Shown in pieces: positions 18,724-27,915 of a stretch of 64,000 nt of DNA. Within the stretch, counting starts at the first letter, position 1, and each line of letters starts with the position of its first letter. This DNA is from Streptomyces ruber (GTDB taxonomy: Bacteria; Actinomycetota; Actinomycetes; Streptomycetales; Streptomycetaceae): the NCBI RefSeq assembly GCF_014648075.1, contig NZ_BMQK01000002.1:496001-560000 (forward strand), given 5' to 3'. Position numbers and translations under genes: made by a program. The notes under the pieces were generated by a model, which was given only the letters and a program-made list of their open reading frames with translations, had not been told where the DNA came from and did no database searches.

Positions 18724-19623
18724 TCAGCCGGGGTGTTCCAGAGCCGTCAGGAGCCCGTCCGCGCTGTCGGGCACGGTGCCCGCTGCGAGGCCGTCGCGGA
18801 TCAGCCGGGCGGCCGCCCGCCCGTCGGACAGGCACCAGCGCGTCCACCGCTCCAGCAGCTCGGTGCCGAGCCGCTCGGCGGGCACCAGCGCGGGCCAGCC
18901 GCAGGCCCGGGCCTGCGCGGTCACCTTGGCGCCGCCCGCCACCGGATCGACGGCCAGCACCGGCACCCCGGCCCGCAGCCCGAGCACCAGCCCGTGCAGC
19001 CGGTCGGTGACGATCAGGTCGAGACGGGCCAGCACGGACTGCAACTGCTCCGGTGTGCCGCTCAGCCGCCAGTCGTACGCGTCCAGCCGCGTCTCCAGCT
19101 CGACGCGCGCGCAGTCCCTGCGGCCGAGCCACCGGGTCACCCCGTCGGCGACCCGCTCGTGCCGCCGCAGCGCCCCGTACTCGCCCTGTCCGTGGGTGAG
19201 GATCACCCCGACGACGGGGACCGGGGGCTGCGCGGGTGCCCGGGCGGCCAGGTCCACCACCGGCTCGCCGCCCGACGGGACGTCCCGCGCGAGCACCCGG
19301 TGGAAACCGGTCACCGCCGGATCCCGCTCGTCGATCACCGACACCCCCACGGCGATCCGCACGCAGTGCCTGAACCGCCGGTGCAGCGCGGCGACCGGCG
19401 CGCCGTGCAGCGGCCCGCAGACGAAGAGGAGATGCGAGTAGGCCCGCGGCCGTACGTGGTCCATGTCCAGGTGCCCCGGCCGGAACCCGGCGCTCCACAC
19501 CACGTCGTACGGCAGCCCGGCCCGCTCCAGCAGGTCCTCCACCCGCCGCAGCGCGAGCACGTCCCCGGCGGTCGCCTCACCGTCGAGGAAGCTGAACCAG
19601 CCGGTCACCAGAATCCTCCGCAC
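18724..19623 (-). CDS. Polysaccharide pyruvyl transferase family protein
   Basis: The 299-residue protein has the family layout: 'VRRILVTGWFSFLDGEATAGDVLALRRVEDLLERAGLPYDVVWS' at the start, a central 'LLFVCGPLHG' and 'IAVGVSVID', and the late conserved 'LDLIVTDRLHGLVLGLRAGVPVLAVDPVAGGAKVTAQARACGW' with the DRLHG motif near residue 216. The family adds ketal-linked pyruvate from PEP to sugar residues of surface polysaccharides. GTG 19623 was chosen because the beta-strand RILVTGWF should be near the N-terminus. Its proximity to the glycan operon suggests a role on the same polymer, though it is on the opposite strand. Confidence 0.82.
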   Translation of the reverse strand: MRRILVTGWFSFLDGEATAGDVLALRRVEDLLERAGLPYDVVWSAGFRPGHLDMDHVRPRAYSHLLFVCGPLHGAPVAALHRRFRHCVRIAVGVSVIDERDPAVTGFHRVLARDVPSGGEPVVDLAARAPAQPPVPVVGVILTHGQGEYGALRRHERVADGVTRWLGRRDCARVELETRLDAYDWRLSGTPEQLQSVLARLDLIVTDRLHGLVLGLRAGVPVLAVDPVAGGAKVTAQARACGWPALVPAERLGTELLERWTRWCLSDGRAAARLIRDGLAAGTVPDSADGLLTALEHPG

Positions 19624-19818
19624 CGCGCCACGGGTTCCCCCGGGACACGGGCGCATGCGACCGCGGGCACGGCGGGGCGCTCGTCGCGGGCGTTCCCCCG
19701 GGGACGGTCTGGACGCCGTACCACCCCCGAATGCGACAATCCGCTGATGGGCGCGGCGCGGCGCCGGATCACGGTGGTGGGCGGGAGCGGCTGCGCGCGG
19801 GCAGGAGAGGGAAGGGGC

Positions 19819-20229
19819 GTGGCCGTGATCGAGTGGGTGCGGCTCAGCAGTGGGGCACGGGCCGTTCCCGAGCCCGTGGCCACGCCGTTCGTCTGGTCCG
19901 CCGCGTGCGTCGGCGCTCTGGGGATGATGGCGGTCTTCGCCCTGCTCGGCGGCGTCGGCCGGCCGGTGCCCGCCCTCGTGGCGCTGTCCCTGCTGGCCGG
20001 GCTGCTGGGCCTGTGCGCCCGGTTCGTCGCGGCGCCCGGCACCGCCGTCCTGTGCTGGCTGTTCCTCAACGGCTTCGGCATACCGCCCCTGGGCACGCTG
20101 ACCTGGGCCGGCTCCCGCGACTCGCTCTGGCTCGGCTGCCTGTTCGCGGCGGCCCTCACCGGCACCGCCGTGGCCCGCGTGATGAACGCCCGCGCCGCCT
20201 ACCGCCGCATCACCCCGTACGGACCCTGA
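19819..20229 (+). CDS. Small integral membrane protein
   Basis: The 136-residue product has four membrane segments ('FVWSAACVGALGMMAVFALLGGV', 'PALVALSLLAGLLGLCARFV', 'GTAVLCWLFLNGFG' and 'DSLWLGCLFAAALTGTAVARVM'). GTG 19819 is preferred because AGGAGAGGGAAGG precedes it; ATG 19747 would add 24 residues. I do not recognise a named family; similar four-helix proteins with a 'FLNGF' turn are frequent in Streptomyces. Divergent from the pyruvyl transferase gene. Confidence 0.65.
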   Translation: MAVIEWVRLSSGARAVPEPVATPFVWSAACVGALGMMAVFALLGGVGRPVPALVALSLLAGLLGLCARFVAAPGTAVLCWLFLNGFGIPPLGTLTWAGSRDSLWLGCLFAAALTGTAVARVMNARAAYRRITPYGP

Positions 20230-20743
20230 GCACTCACGGTTCACCCGGCACCGATGCGGCAGTCTCCCTGCCGGGGCTGTCCCCCGTCCGGGGCGTCCTC
20301 GCCCGGGAGGGCCCGTCCACGGTGGTCCAGGACCTCTTCCGCCGCCCGCTGGTGCCACGAGCACGCGGCCCGGCTCGCCGTCACCGGCCGCCGCCACGGC
20401 CCGCACGCACCCGGCGCATCCGGCGCACGGGACCCGCGGGACCTGCACCTGGCCGCCGCCCGGAACTGCCTCCGCTGGGAGACGTCCGCCCAGGCGGCCC
20501 AGGCCACGGACGACTTCCGGCTGCTCGGCCTGGCCACCTCCTGCCGTCCGCGGACCCTCCGGCAGAAGCGCTGGACCAGCGCCATGCTCGAGATCATGTC
20601 GCCGCAGCCGCCGACCTGCGACCAGCCCCCTGCCGTCGTCTCGCGTCGCGCGCCGCACCCACCTCACTTACTGTGGTGGTTCGCCACTGTGAGTGACCGG
20701 GTAACGGATGCGGTAACGGCTGCAGGCAAGGACGTACGTACGG
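20230..20743. other. Gene-poor 0.5 kb with possible decayed coding sequence
   Basis: No intact gene is convincing here. On the plus strand, 20256-20370 reads protein-like in one frame (VSLPGLSPVRGVLAREGPS..VVQDLFRRPL) and 20350-20610 continues protein-like in another (HEHAARLAVTGRR...DLHLAAARNCLRWETS), as if one gene had suffered a frameshift. The family is not recognised. Confidence 0.3.
20701..20717. promoter_or_regulatory. Direct repeat of GTAAC upstream of the amidase gene
   Basis: GTAACGG occurs at 20701-20707 and 20713-20719, with a related GTGAC at 20693-20697. The repeat is 27-43 bases before the amidase ATG. GTAAC direct repeats are the kind of site bound by the response regulators MtrA and GlnR in Streptomyces; the spacing here (12) is not a perfect match to either. 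Confidence 0.25.
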
Positions 20744-21907
20744 ATGAGAACTCGTCGATGGCGCGGTACGGCCGCGTCGGCCGCGGTGGGCGTGGCCGTC
20801 CTCGCGTTCCGGGGCGGCACCGGACAGCCCGCCGGGCACCCGGGGGACGAGGGCGAGGGGGACCCGGTCAGGACGCACAGCCGCACGGTCCCCTTGACCA
20901 CCGCGGCGGACGGCGCCGCGGCCGCGCTCGGCAGCCGGGACACCCCGCCCTTCAGCGTGCTCGGCGTCACCTGGGCGCAGCCCTCGGCGAGCCCGGCCGG
21001 CACGGTGGAGGTCCGCACCCGGTCCGCCGTGACCAGGGTGTGGTCGCACTGGCGCACGCTGGACGCCGACAGCGGGCCGGGCGAGCAGGGCGCGGACCGG
21101 GGCGGCACCGACCCCGTGTGGGTGGGGGAGTCCGACGGCGTCGAGGCACGGGTGAGCAGGGAGGGCACGGCACCGCTGCCCGCCGGCCTCCGGCTGGACA
21201 TGATCGACCCGGGCACCGCGGTCTCGACGAGGGCGAGGAGGGGCCCGGGCGGCAGGACGGCGGCCCCGTCCGCCGAGCGGCCGCCGATCGCCTCCCGCGC
21301 CGACTGGGGCGCGGACGAGTCGATCAGCCCGGAGGCCCCCGCGTACCTGCCCGGCGGAAAGGTGGGGGCGGCCGTCGTCCACCACACGGTGGACTCCAAC
21401 GACTACACCTGCGACCAGGCACCGGCCGTGATCCGCGGCGTCTACGCCTACCACGTCAAGCAACTGGGCTGGAAGGACATCGGCTACAACTTCCTCGTCG
21501 ACAAGTGCGGCACGCTCTACGAGGGCCGCAAGGGCGGCGTGGACCGGCCGGTGCTGGGCGCGCACGCCTACGGTTTCAACTCCGAGACCACCGGCATCGC
21601 GGTGCTCGGCACCCACACCGACACCGCCCCGCCCAAGGAGGCGGTGACCGCGCTCGCCCGGCTCGCGGGCTGGAAGCTCGGCCTGGACGGGGCCGACCCG
21701 GCGGGGCAGGCGGCCCTCACGGCGGGGGCGGACGGGAAGAGCTACTCCGGCGCGTCGTGGAAGAAGGGCGACGAGCTGGCCCTCCCGGTGATCCACGGGC
21801 ACCGCGACAGCTACAACACCCAGTGCCCGGGCGACGCCCTGTACGGGCAGTTGGCCACGATCCGTTCCCAGGCGGCGGGCAAGGAGGCCGGCATCGTGCT
21901 TCCCTGA
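20744..21907 (+). CDS. Secreted N-acetylmuramoyl-L-alanine amidase (PGRP family)
   Basis: The 387-residue protein has a basic hydrophobic N-terminus (about residues 1-28) as signal peptide, a variable Ser/Gly-rich region to about residue 180, then a peptidoglycan-recognition/Amidase_2 domain: 'IASRADWGADESISPEAPAYLPGGKVGAAVVHHTVDSNDYTCDQ', 'GYNFLVDKCGTLYEGRKGGVD' and 'IHGHRDSYNTQCPGDALY'. Zinc ligands fit the His of HHT, the His of HGHRD and the Cys of CPG. It should cut the amide between MurNAc and L-Ala outside the cell. ATG 20744 has only a poor ribosome site. Confidence 0.9.
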   Translation: MRTRRWRGTAASAAVGVAVLAFRGGTGQPAGHPGDEGEGDPVRTHSRTVPLTTAADGAAAALGSRDTPPFSVLGVTWAQPSASPAGTVEVRTRSAVTRVWSHWRTLDADSGPGEQGADRGGTDPVWVGESDGVEARVSREGTAPLPAGLRLDMIDPGTAVSTRARRGPGGRTAAPSAERPPIASRADWGADESISPEAPAYLPGGKVGAAVVHHTVDSNDYTCDQAPAVIRGVYAYHVKQLGWKDIGYNFLVDKCGTLYEGRKGGVDRPVLGAHAYGFNSETTGIAVLGTHTDTAPPKEAVTALARLAGWKLGLDGADPAGQAALTAGADGKSYSGASWKKGDELALPVIHGHRDSYNTQCPGDALYGQLATIRSQAAGKEAGIVLP

Positions 21908-21912
21908 GCAGG

Positions 21913-21952
21913 ACCGTGCGACGGTGACCGTGCGACGGGAACCGTACGGCGG
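21913..21952. repeat. Short tandem direct repeat (14-bp unit)
   Basis: ACCGTGCGACGG appears at 21913-21924 and 21927-21938, followed by a degenerate third unit ACCGTACGGCGG at 21941-21952. It lies between the amidase stop and the LysR start and may be a slippage product or a regulator site. Confidence 0.6.
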
Positions 21953-21986
21953 GACGTACGAGGGGAACACCCGGGGAGGGGCCGCG

Positions 21987-22940
21987 GTGCTGCTCAGACA
22001 GCTCGAATACCTGACCGCCCTGGCGCGGACACGCCACTTCGCGCGCGCCGCCGAGGCCTGCCACGTCTCCCAGCCCTCCCTCTCCGCGGGCATCAGGACG
22101 CTGGAACGCGAGCTCAAGGTGATGATCGTGCGCCGTGGCAGGCGCTTCGAGGGCTTCACCCCCGAAGGCGAACGGGTGGTGATGTGGGCCCGTCGCATCC
22201 TCGCCGAACGGGACGCCCTGCGCGACGACGTCGCGGCCATGGACGGCGGGCCGACCGGCGTGCTGCGCATCGGCGCGATCCCCACCGCGCTCACCGCCGC
22301 GCAGCTGCTGACCATGCCCTTCCTCGACCGGCACCCCCAGGTGCGGATCTCGCTGGAGTCCATGTCGTCGCGGGAGATGGTGCACCGGCTGGCCGAGTAC
22401 GACCTCGACGTGGGCCTCAGCTATGTGGACGGCGAACCGCTCGGCGGCGTCCGCACCGTCCCGCTCTACCGCGAACGGCACCTCCTGCTGACCCCGGAGG
22501 ACGGTGAGCTGGCGCACCGGCCGCGCGCGGGCTGGGCCGACGTCGCCCGGCTGCCACTGTGCCTGCTGTCCCCGCAGATGCAGAACCGCCGCATCCTCGA
22601 CCGCTGTTTCGCCGACGCCGGGGCCGGCGCCGTCAGCGCCTGTCTGGAGACCGACACCGTCTCCGCCCTCTACGCCCACCTCGGCACCCGGCGCTGGTCC
22701 AGCGTCATCGCGCACGCCTGGCTCGGGCTGTTCGGCGTCCCCGCCGGCATGCGGCTCGTGCCCATGGAACGGCCCGCCCGCAGCTACCACGTCGGCCTCG
22801 TGCTCGCCGACCGCGACCCCGCGCTCAGCCTGGTGCGGGCCCTGGTCGACGTGGCGCACCAGGTGGACGTGGCCGGCGAACTGGACGGAGTCCTGCGCGA
22901 CAGTCTGCGCGGACAGGCACCCGCGACGGACGACGGTTGA
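21987..22940 (+). CDS. LysR family transcriptional regulator
   Basis: The 317-residue protein has the LysR winged helix at residues about 1-60 ('LLRQLEYLTALARTRHFARAAEACHVSQPSLSAGIRTLERELKV') and a periplasmic-binding-type effector domain afterward ('GVLRIGAIPTALTAAQLLTMPFLDRHPQVRISLESMSSREM...'). GTG 21987 is preferred because GGGGAGGGG lies 6 bases upstream and the HTH starts right there. It ends 120 bases before the formate dehydrogenase genes on the same strand, so it probably controls them, a frequent arrangement. Confidence 0.88.
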   Translation: MLLRQLEYLTALARTRHFARAAEACHVSQPSLSAGIRTLERELKVMIVRRGRRFEGFTPEGERVVMWARRILAERDALRDDVAAMDGGPTGVLRIGAIPTALTAAQLLTMPFLDRHPQVRISLESMSSREMVHRLAEYDLDVGLSYVDGEPLGGVRTVPLYRERHLLLTPEDGELAHRPRAGWADVARLPLCLLSPQMQNRRILDRCFADAGAGAVSACLETDTVSALYAHLGTRRWSSVIAHAWLGLFGVPAGMRLVPMERPARSYHVGLVLADRDPALSLVRALVDVAHQVDVAGELDGVLRDSLRGQAPATDDG

Positions 22941-22965
22941 TAGACGGCGCCTAACACCCCATAGC
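22937..22965 (+). promoter_or_regulatory. Candidate promoter of the formate dehydrogenase operon
   Basis: TTGATA (22937-22942) and CATAGC (22960-22965) with a 17-base spacer are a reasonable SigA-type match, beginning at the end of the LysR gene and 96 bases before the first operon start. A LysR binding site would be expected here; none is certain. Confidence 0.35.
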
Positions 22966-23060
22966 CAACAACGTTCGCACGCGCTCTTGGACGGGCCCGG
23001 GGAACGGCAGCACAGTGCCCTTGTCCCAGTGTCCTGTTGTGCGACCGGAAGGGGCTGGTC

Positions 23061-23537
23061 ATGGCAGCGTCGCCGGACCTGGAGCAACGGGTGCGCTCGA
23101 TCGTCGCGGAGCACCGCGGCACACGCGGCGCCCTGCTGCCCGTCCTCCACGCGGTGAAGGAGGAGTTCGGGTACGTCGATCCGGCCGTGATCCCGGTCCT
23201 GGCCACCGAACTGAACCTGTCCCGGGCCGACGTGTACGGCGTCATCACCTTCTACGAGGACTTCCGGCAGACCCCGCCGGGCCGCACGACGGTACGGATC
23301 TGCCGCGCCGAGGCCTGCCAGGCCGTGGGCGCCGGTACCCTCGCGGACCGCGCCAGGTCCCGCCTCGGCGTCTCCTTCGGCGGGACGACGCCCGACGGAG
23401 CGGTCACCCTCGACCAGGTCTTCTGCCTGGGCAACTGCGCGACCGGCCCCGCCGTCGAGATAGACGGCCGCCTGCACGGCCGGGTCACTCCGGAACGGCT
23501 GGACGCCCTGCTGGCTCCCCGGGAGGCGGACGTATGA
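23061..23537 (+). CDS. fdsG: NAD-dependent formate dehydrogenase gamma subunit (NuoE-like)
   Basis: The 158-residue protein is a thioredoxin-like [2Fe-2S] subunit of the NuoE/FdsG type. It begins with a helical part ('LLPVLHAVKEEFGYVDPAVIPVLATELNLSRADVYGVITFYEDF') and has the four cluster Cys as 'ICRAEACQ' and 'VFCLGNCATGPA'. ATG 23061 was chosen over GTG 23037 because GGAAGGGG precedes it at proper distance. The stop overlaps the next ATG. It passes electrons between the FMN subunit and the catalytic subunit. Confidence 0.92.
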   Translation: MAASPDLEQRVRSIVAEHRGTRGALLPVLHAVKEEFGYVDPAVIPVLATELNLSRADVYGVITFYEDFRQTPPGRTTVRICRAEACQAVGAGTLADRARSRLGVSFGGTTPDGAVTLDQVFCLGNCATGPAVEIDGRLHGRVTPERLDALLAPREADV

Positions 23538-25150
23538 GCAACCCCGTGACGGTGTACGTACCCCGTGACTCGGCCGCCCGCTCCGTGGGCGCCGACGAGG
23601 TCGCCGAGCGGATCGCCGCGGCGGCGGCCGGGGCCGGACGCGGGATCCGCCTGGTCCGCAACGGCTCCCGCGGCATGCTGTGGCGGGAGCCGCTGGTGGA
23701 GGTCGGGACCGGAGCCGGGCGGGTGGCGTACGGCCCGGTCGCCCCCGAGGACGTCGACGAGCTGGTGGCCGCGGGACTCCTCGACGCCCGGCCCGACCAC
23801 CCGCTGCACCTCGGCCGCACCGACGACCTCGACTGGCTCCGCACCCAGAACCGCGTCACCTTCGCCCGCGTCGGCGTCACCGACCCGCTCGACCCGGACG
23901 ACTTCCTCGCCCACGGCGGTCTGCGCGGACTGCGCCGCGCCCTGGAGCTGAGCCCCGAGGAGATCGTCACCGAGGTCACCGAGTCCGGGCTGCGCGGCCG
24001 GGGCGGCGCGGGCTTCCCGGCCGGCATCAAATGGAAGACGGTCCGACAGGCCGACTCCGCCCTCAAGTTCGTGTGCTGCAACGCCGACGAGGGCGACAGC
24101 GGCACCTTCGCCGACCGCATGCTGATGGAGGGCGACCCGTTCACCCTCATCGAGGGCATGACCATCGCCGCCCGCGCGGTCGGCGCCACCGAGGGGTACG
24201 TCTACGTCCGCTCCGAGTACCCGGACGCGGTGGCCGCCCTGCGCGCCGCGATCACGACGGCGTACGGGCGCGGCTGGCTCGGCGAGCGCGTCCTCGGCTC
24301 GGACCTCCGCTTCGACCTGTTCGTACGGGTCGGGGCCGGGGCGTACATCTGCGGCGAGGAGACCTCCATGCTGGAGAGCCTGGAGGGCAGGCGCGGCACG
24401 GTCCGCGCGAAACCGCCGATGCCCGCGCTGGAGGGCCTGTTCGGCAAGCCGACCGTCGTCAACAACGTCCTCACCCTCGGCTCCGTCCCCATGGTCCTCG
24501 CCGACGGCGCGGCGGCCTTCGCCGGCCTCGGCACCGGCCGCTCGCGCGGCACCCAGGTCTTCCAGCTCGGCGGGAACGTCGCGCGCGGCGGCATCGTGGA
24601 GACCGCGTTCGGCGTCACGCTCGGCGAGCTCGTCGAGGGCTACGGCGGCGGCACGCGGTCCGGGCGCCCGGTGCGGGCCGTGCAGGTCGGCGGGCCGCTC
24701 GGCGCGTACCTGCCGACCTCCCGCTTCCACCTCCCCATGGACTACGAGGCGTTCGCGGCGGCGGGCGCCATGGTCGGGCACGGGGGAGTGGTCGTCTTCG
24801 ACGACACCGTGGACATGGCGGGACAGGCCCGGTTCGCCATGGAGTTCTGCGCCGCCGAGTCCTGCGGCAAGTGCACACCGTGCCGGGTCGGCGCGGTACG
24901 GGGCGTCGAGGTCATCGACCGGATCACCGCCGGGATCGACCGACGGGCCAACCTCACCCTCCTCGACGACCTGTGCGACCTGATGACGGAGGGCTCGCTG
25001 TGCGCGATGGGCGGCCTCACCCCGGTGCCGGTCAGGAGCGCGCTGGAGCACTTCCCCGCGGACTTCGGCGAGGAGCCCGCGGCCGAACCGCCGACCACCG
25101 GGGACCTCACCACCACCGACCTCACCACGACCACGGAGGCACGCCGATGA
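23534..25150 (+). CDS. fdsB: NAD-dependent formate dehydrogenase beta subunit (NuoF-like, FMN and NAD binding)
   Basis: The 538-residue protein joins an N-terminal thioredoxin-like part (about 1-120) to a NuoF domain: FMN/NAD site 'SGLRGRGGAGFPAGIKWKTV', 'CNADEGDSGTFADRMLMEGDP', 'AGAYICGEETSMLESLEGRRG' and the [4Fe-4S] motif 'ESCGKCTPCRVGAVRGVEV'. It reduces NAD+ with electrons from formate. The tail is a Thr-rich stretch rich in TTD repeats. Gene order E-F-alpha-delta is that of fds operons such as in Rhodobacter and Cupriavidus. Confidence 0.93.
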   Translation: MSNPVTVYVPRDSAARSVGADEVAERIAAAAAGAGRGIRLVRNGSRGMLWREPLVEVGTGAGRVAYGPVAPEDVDELVAAGLLDARPDHPLHLGRTDDLDWLRTQNRVTFARVGVTDPLDPDDFLAHGGLRGLRRALELSPEEIVTEVTESGLRGRGGAGFPAGIKWKTVRQADSALKFVCCNADEGDSGTFADRMLMEGDPFTLIEGMTIAARAVGATEGYVYVRSEYPDAVAALRAAITTAYGRGWLGERVLGSDLRFDLFVRVGAGAYICGEETSMLESLEGRRGTVRAKPPMPALEGLFGKPTVVNNVLTLGSVPMVLADGAAAFAGLGTGRSRGTQVFQLGGNVARGGIVETAFGVTLGELVEGYGGGTRSGRPVRAVQVGGPLGAYLPTSRFHLPMDYEAFAAAGAMVGHGGVVVFDDTVDMAGQARFAMEFCAAESCGKCTPCRVGAVRGVEVIDRITAGIDRRANLTLLDDLCDLMTEGSLCAMGGLTPVPVRSALEHFPADFGEEPAAEPPTTGDLTTTDLTTTTEARR

Positions 25151-27915
25151 GCCTGATCAAGGAGCCCGACCTCGGCACCCCGGCCCGCCCCGGCGAGCCC
25201 ACCGTCGCCGTGGAGATCGACGGCAAGGAGGTCCTCGTCCCCGAGGGCACCTCCGTGATGCGCGCCGCCGCCGAGGCCGGCATCGACATCCCCAGACTCT
25301 GTGCCACCGACAGCCTCGAACCCTTCGGCTCCTGCCGCCTCTGCCTGGTCGACATCGACGGACGCAAGGGCACCCCGGCCTCCTGCACGACCCCCGTCGC
25401 CCCCGGCATGAAGGTCCGCACCCAGACCCAGAAGCTCGCGAAGCTCCGGCGCGGCGTCATGGAGCTGTACATCTCCGACCACCCCCTCGACTGCCTGACC
25501 TGTCCCGCCAACGGCGACTGCGAACTCCAGGACATGGCGGGCGTCGTCGGGCTGCGCGAGGTCCGCTACGGCTTCGACGGCGAGAACCACCTCACCGAAC
25601 CCACCGACAGCTCCAACCCCTACTTCGACTTCGACGCCGGCAAGTGCATCTCCTGCTCCCGCTGCGTGCGCGCCTGCGGCGAGGTCCAGGGCACCTTCGC
25701 CCTCACCATCGAGGGCCGCGGCTTCGCCTCGAAGGTCGCGGCGGGCGCGGGCGGCAGCTTCATGGAGTCCGACTGCGTCTCCTGCGGCGCCTGCGTGCAG
25801 GCCTGCCCCACCTCCACCCTCCAGGAGAAGTCGGTCGTCGAGCTCGGCATGCCCACCCGCAGCGTGCTCACCACCTGCGCGTACTGCGGCGTCGGCTGCT
25901 CCTTCAAGGCCGAGCTGCGCGGCGACGAGGTCGTCCGCATGGTCCCGTACAAGGACGGCGGCGCCAACGAGGGCCACTCCTGCGTCAAGGGCCGCTTCGC
26001 CTTCGGCTACGCCTCCCACCCGGACCGCAGGCTCAAGCCGATGCTGCGCGAGCGGATCACCGACCCGTGGCGGGAGGTGGAGTGGGAGGAGGCCATCGGG
26101 TACACGGCCCGCCGCCTGCTGGAGATCCAGGCCGCGCACGGCACCGGCGCCATCGGCGGCATCACCTCCTCCCGCTGCACCAACGAGGAGGTGTACGCGG
26201 TCCAGAAGATGGTCCGCGCCGCCTTCGGCAACAACAACGTCGACACCTGCGCCCGCGTCTGCCACTCGCCCACCGGGTACGGCCTCAAGCAGACGTACGG
26301 CACCTCCGCCGGCACCCAGGACTTCAAGTCCGTCGACAAGGCCGACGTCATCCTGCTGATCGGCGCCAACCCCACCGACGCCCACCCGGTGTTCGGCTCC
26401 CGCATGAAGCGCCGTCTGCGCCAGGGCGCCCGGCTCATCGTCGCCGACCCGCGCCGCATCGACCTCGTCCGCTCCCCGCACATCGAGGCCGCCCACCACC
26501 TCGCGCTGGCCCCCGGCACGAATGTGGCCCTCGTCAACGCGCTCGCGCATGTCGTCGTCACCGAGGGGCTGGTCGACCGCGCGTTCGTGAACGACCGCTG
26601 CGAGGACTTCGAGACCTGGGAGCGGTTCATCGCCCAGCCGGAGCACAGCCCGGAAGCGGTCGCCGACATCACCGGCGTACCGGCGGACGAACTCCGCGCC
26701 GCCGCCCGCCTCTACGCCACCGCCCCCAACGCGGCCATTTACTACGGCCTCGGGGTCACCGAGCACAGCCAGGGCTCGACCATGGTGATGGGCATGGCCA
26801 ACCTCGCCATGGCCACCGGCAACATCGGCCGCGAGGGCGTCGGCGTGAACCCCCTGCGCGGCCAGAACAACGTCCAGGGCTCCTGCGACATGGGCTCCTT
26901 CCCGCACGAACTCCCCGGCTACCGGCACGTCTCGGACGACGCGGTCCGTTCGGTCTTCGAGACCCTGTGGGGCCGTACGATCCTCGCCGAGCCGGGCCTG
27001 CGCATCCCCAACATGTTCGACGCGGCGCTCGACGGCTCCTTCCGGGCGCTGTTCGTGCACGGGGAGGACATCGCCCAGTCCGACCCGAACACGCGGCACG
27101 TCACCGCGGCCCTGTCGGCGATGGAACTGGTCGTCGTCCAGGACCTGTTCCTCAACGAGACGTCGAAGTTCGCGCACGTCTTCCTGCCCGGCACCTCCTT
27201 CCTGGAGAAGGACGGCACCTTCACCAACGCCGAGCGCCGCATCAACCGCGTACGGCCCGTGATGGCGCCGCGGACCGGCAAGCACGAGTGGCAGATCGTC
27301 TGTGAGCTCGCGCAGGCCATGGGCTACCCGATGAAGTGGGACGACGCCGCGCAGATCATGGACGAGATCGCGGTGACCACGCCGGCCTTCGCCGGAGTGT
27401 CGTTCGACCGCCTCGACCGGGTCGGCAGCGTCCAGTGGCCGTGCGACGACGCGGCGCCCGAGGGCACCCCGCTCCTGCACGTGGACGGGTTCGTGCGCGG
27501 GAAGGGGCGGTTCGTGGAGACGGTGTACGTGCCGACCGAGGAGCGCAGCACACGCAAGTACCCCCTCATCCTCACCACCGGCCGCATCCTGTCCCAGTAC
27601 AACGTGGGCGCCCAGACCCGCCGTACGGGCAACGTCGCCTGGCACCCGGAGGACGTCCTCGAACTGCACCCGCACGACGCCGAGGTGCGCGGCATCCGCG
27701 ACGGGGACCTGGTGGCGCTGGCCAGCCGGGTCGGCGAGACCAGCCTGCGGGCGAGGATCGACGACCGGATGCCGGTGGGTGTCGTCTACACGACCTTCCA
27801 CCACCCGGCGACCGGCGCCAACGTGGTCACCACCGAGCACTCGGACTGGGCGACCAACTGCCCCGAGTACAAGGTCACCGCGGTACAGGTGACGCCGGTC
27901 GGAGCGCGCCGATGA
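25147..27915 (+). CDS. fdsA: NAD-dependent formate dehydrogenase alpha subunit (Mo/W-bisMGD)
   Basis: The 922-residue catalytic subunit. N-terminal plant-type [2Fe-2S] ligands are Cys52, 63, 66 and 80; a His-Cys3 site follows (H112, C116, C119, C125); two [4Fe-4S] ferredoxin clusters are C167-170-173-177 and C210-213-216-220; the molybdopterin-proximal cluster is CAYCGVGC...CVKG (C244, C247, C251, C279). The metal ligand expected in formate dehydrogenases is Cys372 in 'CARVCHSPTGYGL', so this is a Cys, not selenocysteine, enzyme. The remainder has the DMSO-reductase fold ('GANPTDAHPVFGSRMKRRLRQGARLIVADPRR', 'GMANLAMATGNIGREGVGVNPLRGQNNVQGSCDMG'). It oxidises formate to CO2 in the cytosol. Confidence 0.95.
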   Translation: MSLIKEPDLGTPARPGEPTVAVEIDGKEVLVPEGTSVMRAAAEAGIDIPRLCATDSLEPFGSCRLCLVDIDGRKGTPASCTTPVAPGMKVRTQTQKLAKLRRGVMELYISDHPLDCLTCPANGDCELQDMAGVVGLREVRYGFDGENHLTEPTDSSNPYFDFDAGKCISCSRCVRACGEVQGTFALTIEGRGFASKVAAGAGGSFMESDCVSCGACVQACPTSTLQEKSVVELGMPTRSVLTTCAYCGVGCSFKAELRGDEVVRMVPYKDGGANEGHSCVKGRFAFGYASHPDRRLKPMLRERITDPWREVEWEEAIGYTARRLLEIQAAHGTGAIGGITSSRCTNEEVYAVQKMVRAAFGNNNVDTCARVCHSPTGYGLKQTYGTSAGTQDFKSVDKADVILLIGANPTDAHPVFGSRMKRRLRQGARLIVADPRRIDLVRSPHIEAAHHLALAPGTNVALVNALAHVVVTEGLVDRAFVNDRCEDFETWERFIAQPEHSPEAVADITGVPADELRAAARLYATAPNAAIYYGLGVTEHSQGSTMVMGMANLAMATGNIGREGVGVNPLRGQNNVQGSCDMGSFPHELPGYRHVSDDAVRSVFETLWGRTILAEPGLRIPNMFDAALDGSFRALFVHGEDIAQSDPNTRHVTAALSAMELVVVQDLFLNETSKFAHVFLPGTSFLEKDGTFTNAERRINRVRPVMAPRTGKHEWQIVCELAQAMGYPMKWDDAAQIMDEIAVTTPAFAGVSFDRLDRVGSVQWPCDDAAPEGTPLLHVDGFVRGKGRFVETVYVPTEERSTRKYPLILTTGRILSQYNVGAQTRRTGNVAWHPEDVLELHPHDAEVRGIRDGDLVALASRVGETSLRARIDDRMPVGVVYTTFHHPATGANVVTTEHSDWATNCPEYKVTAVQVTPVGARR

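Noticed and set aside
24742..27840. Open frame of more than 1000 codons on the minus strand opposite the formate dehydrogenase genes
   Set aside because: It mirrors the codon bias of the plus-strand genes, has no family motifs and overlaps three clearly real genes.
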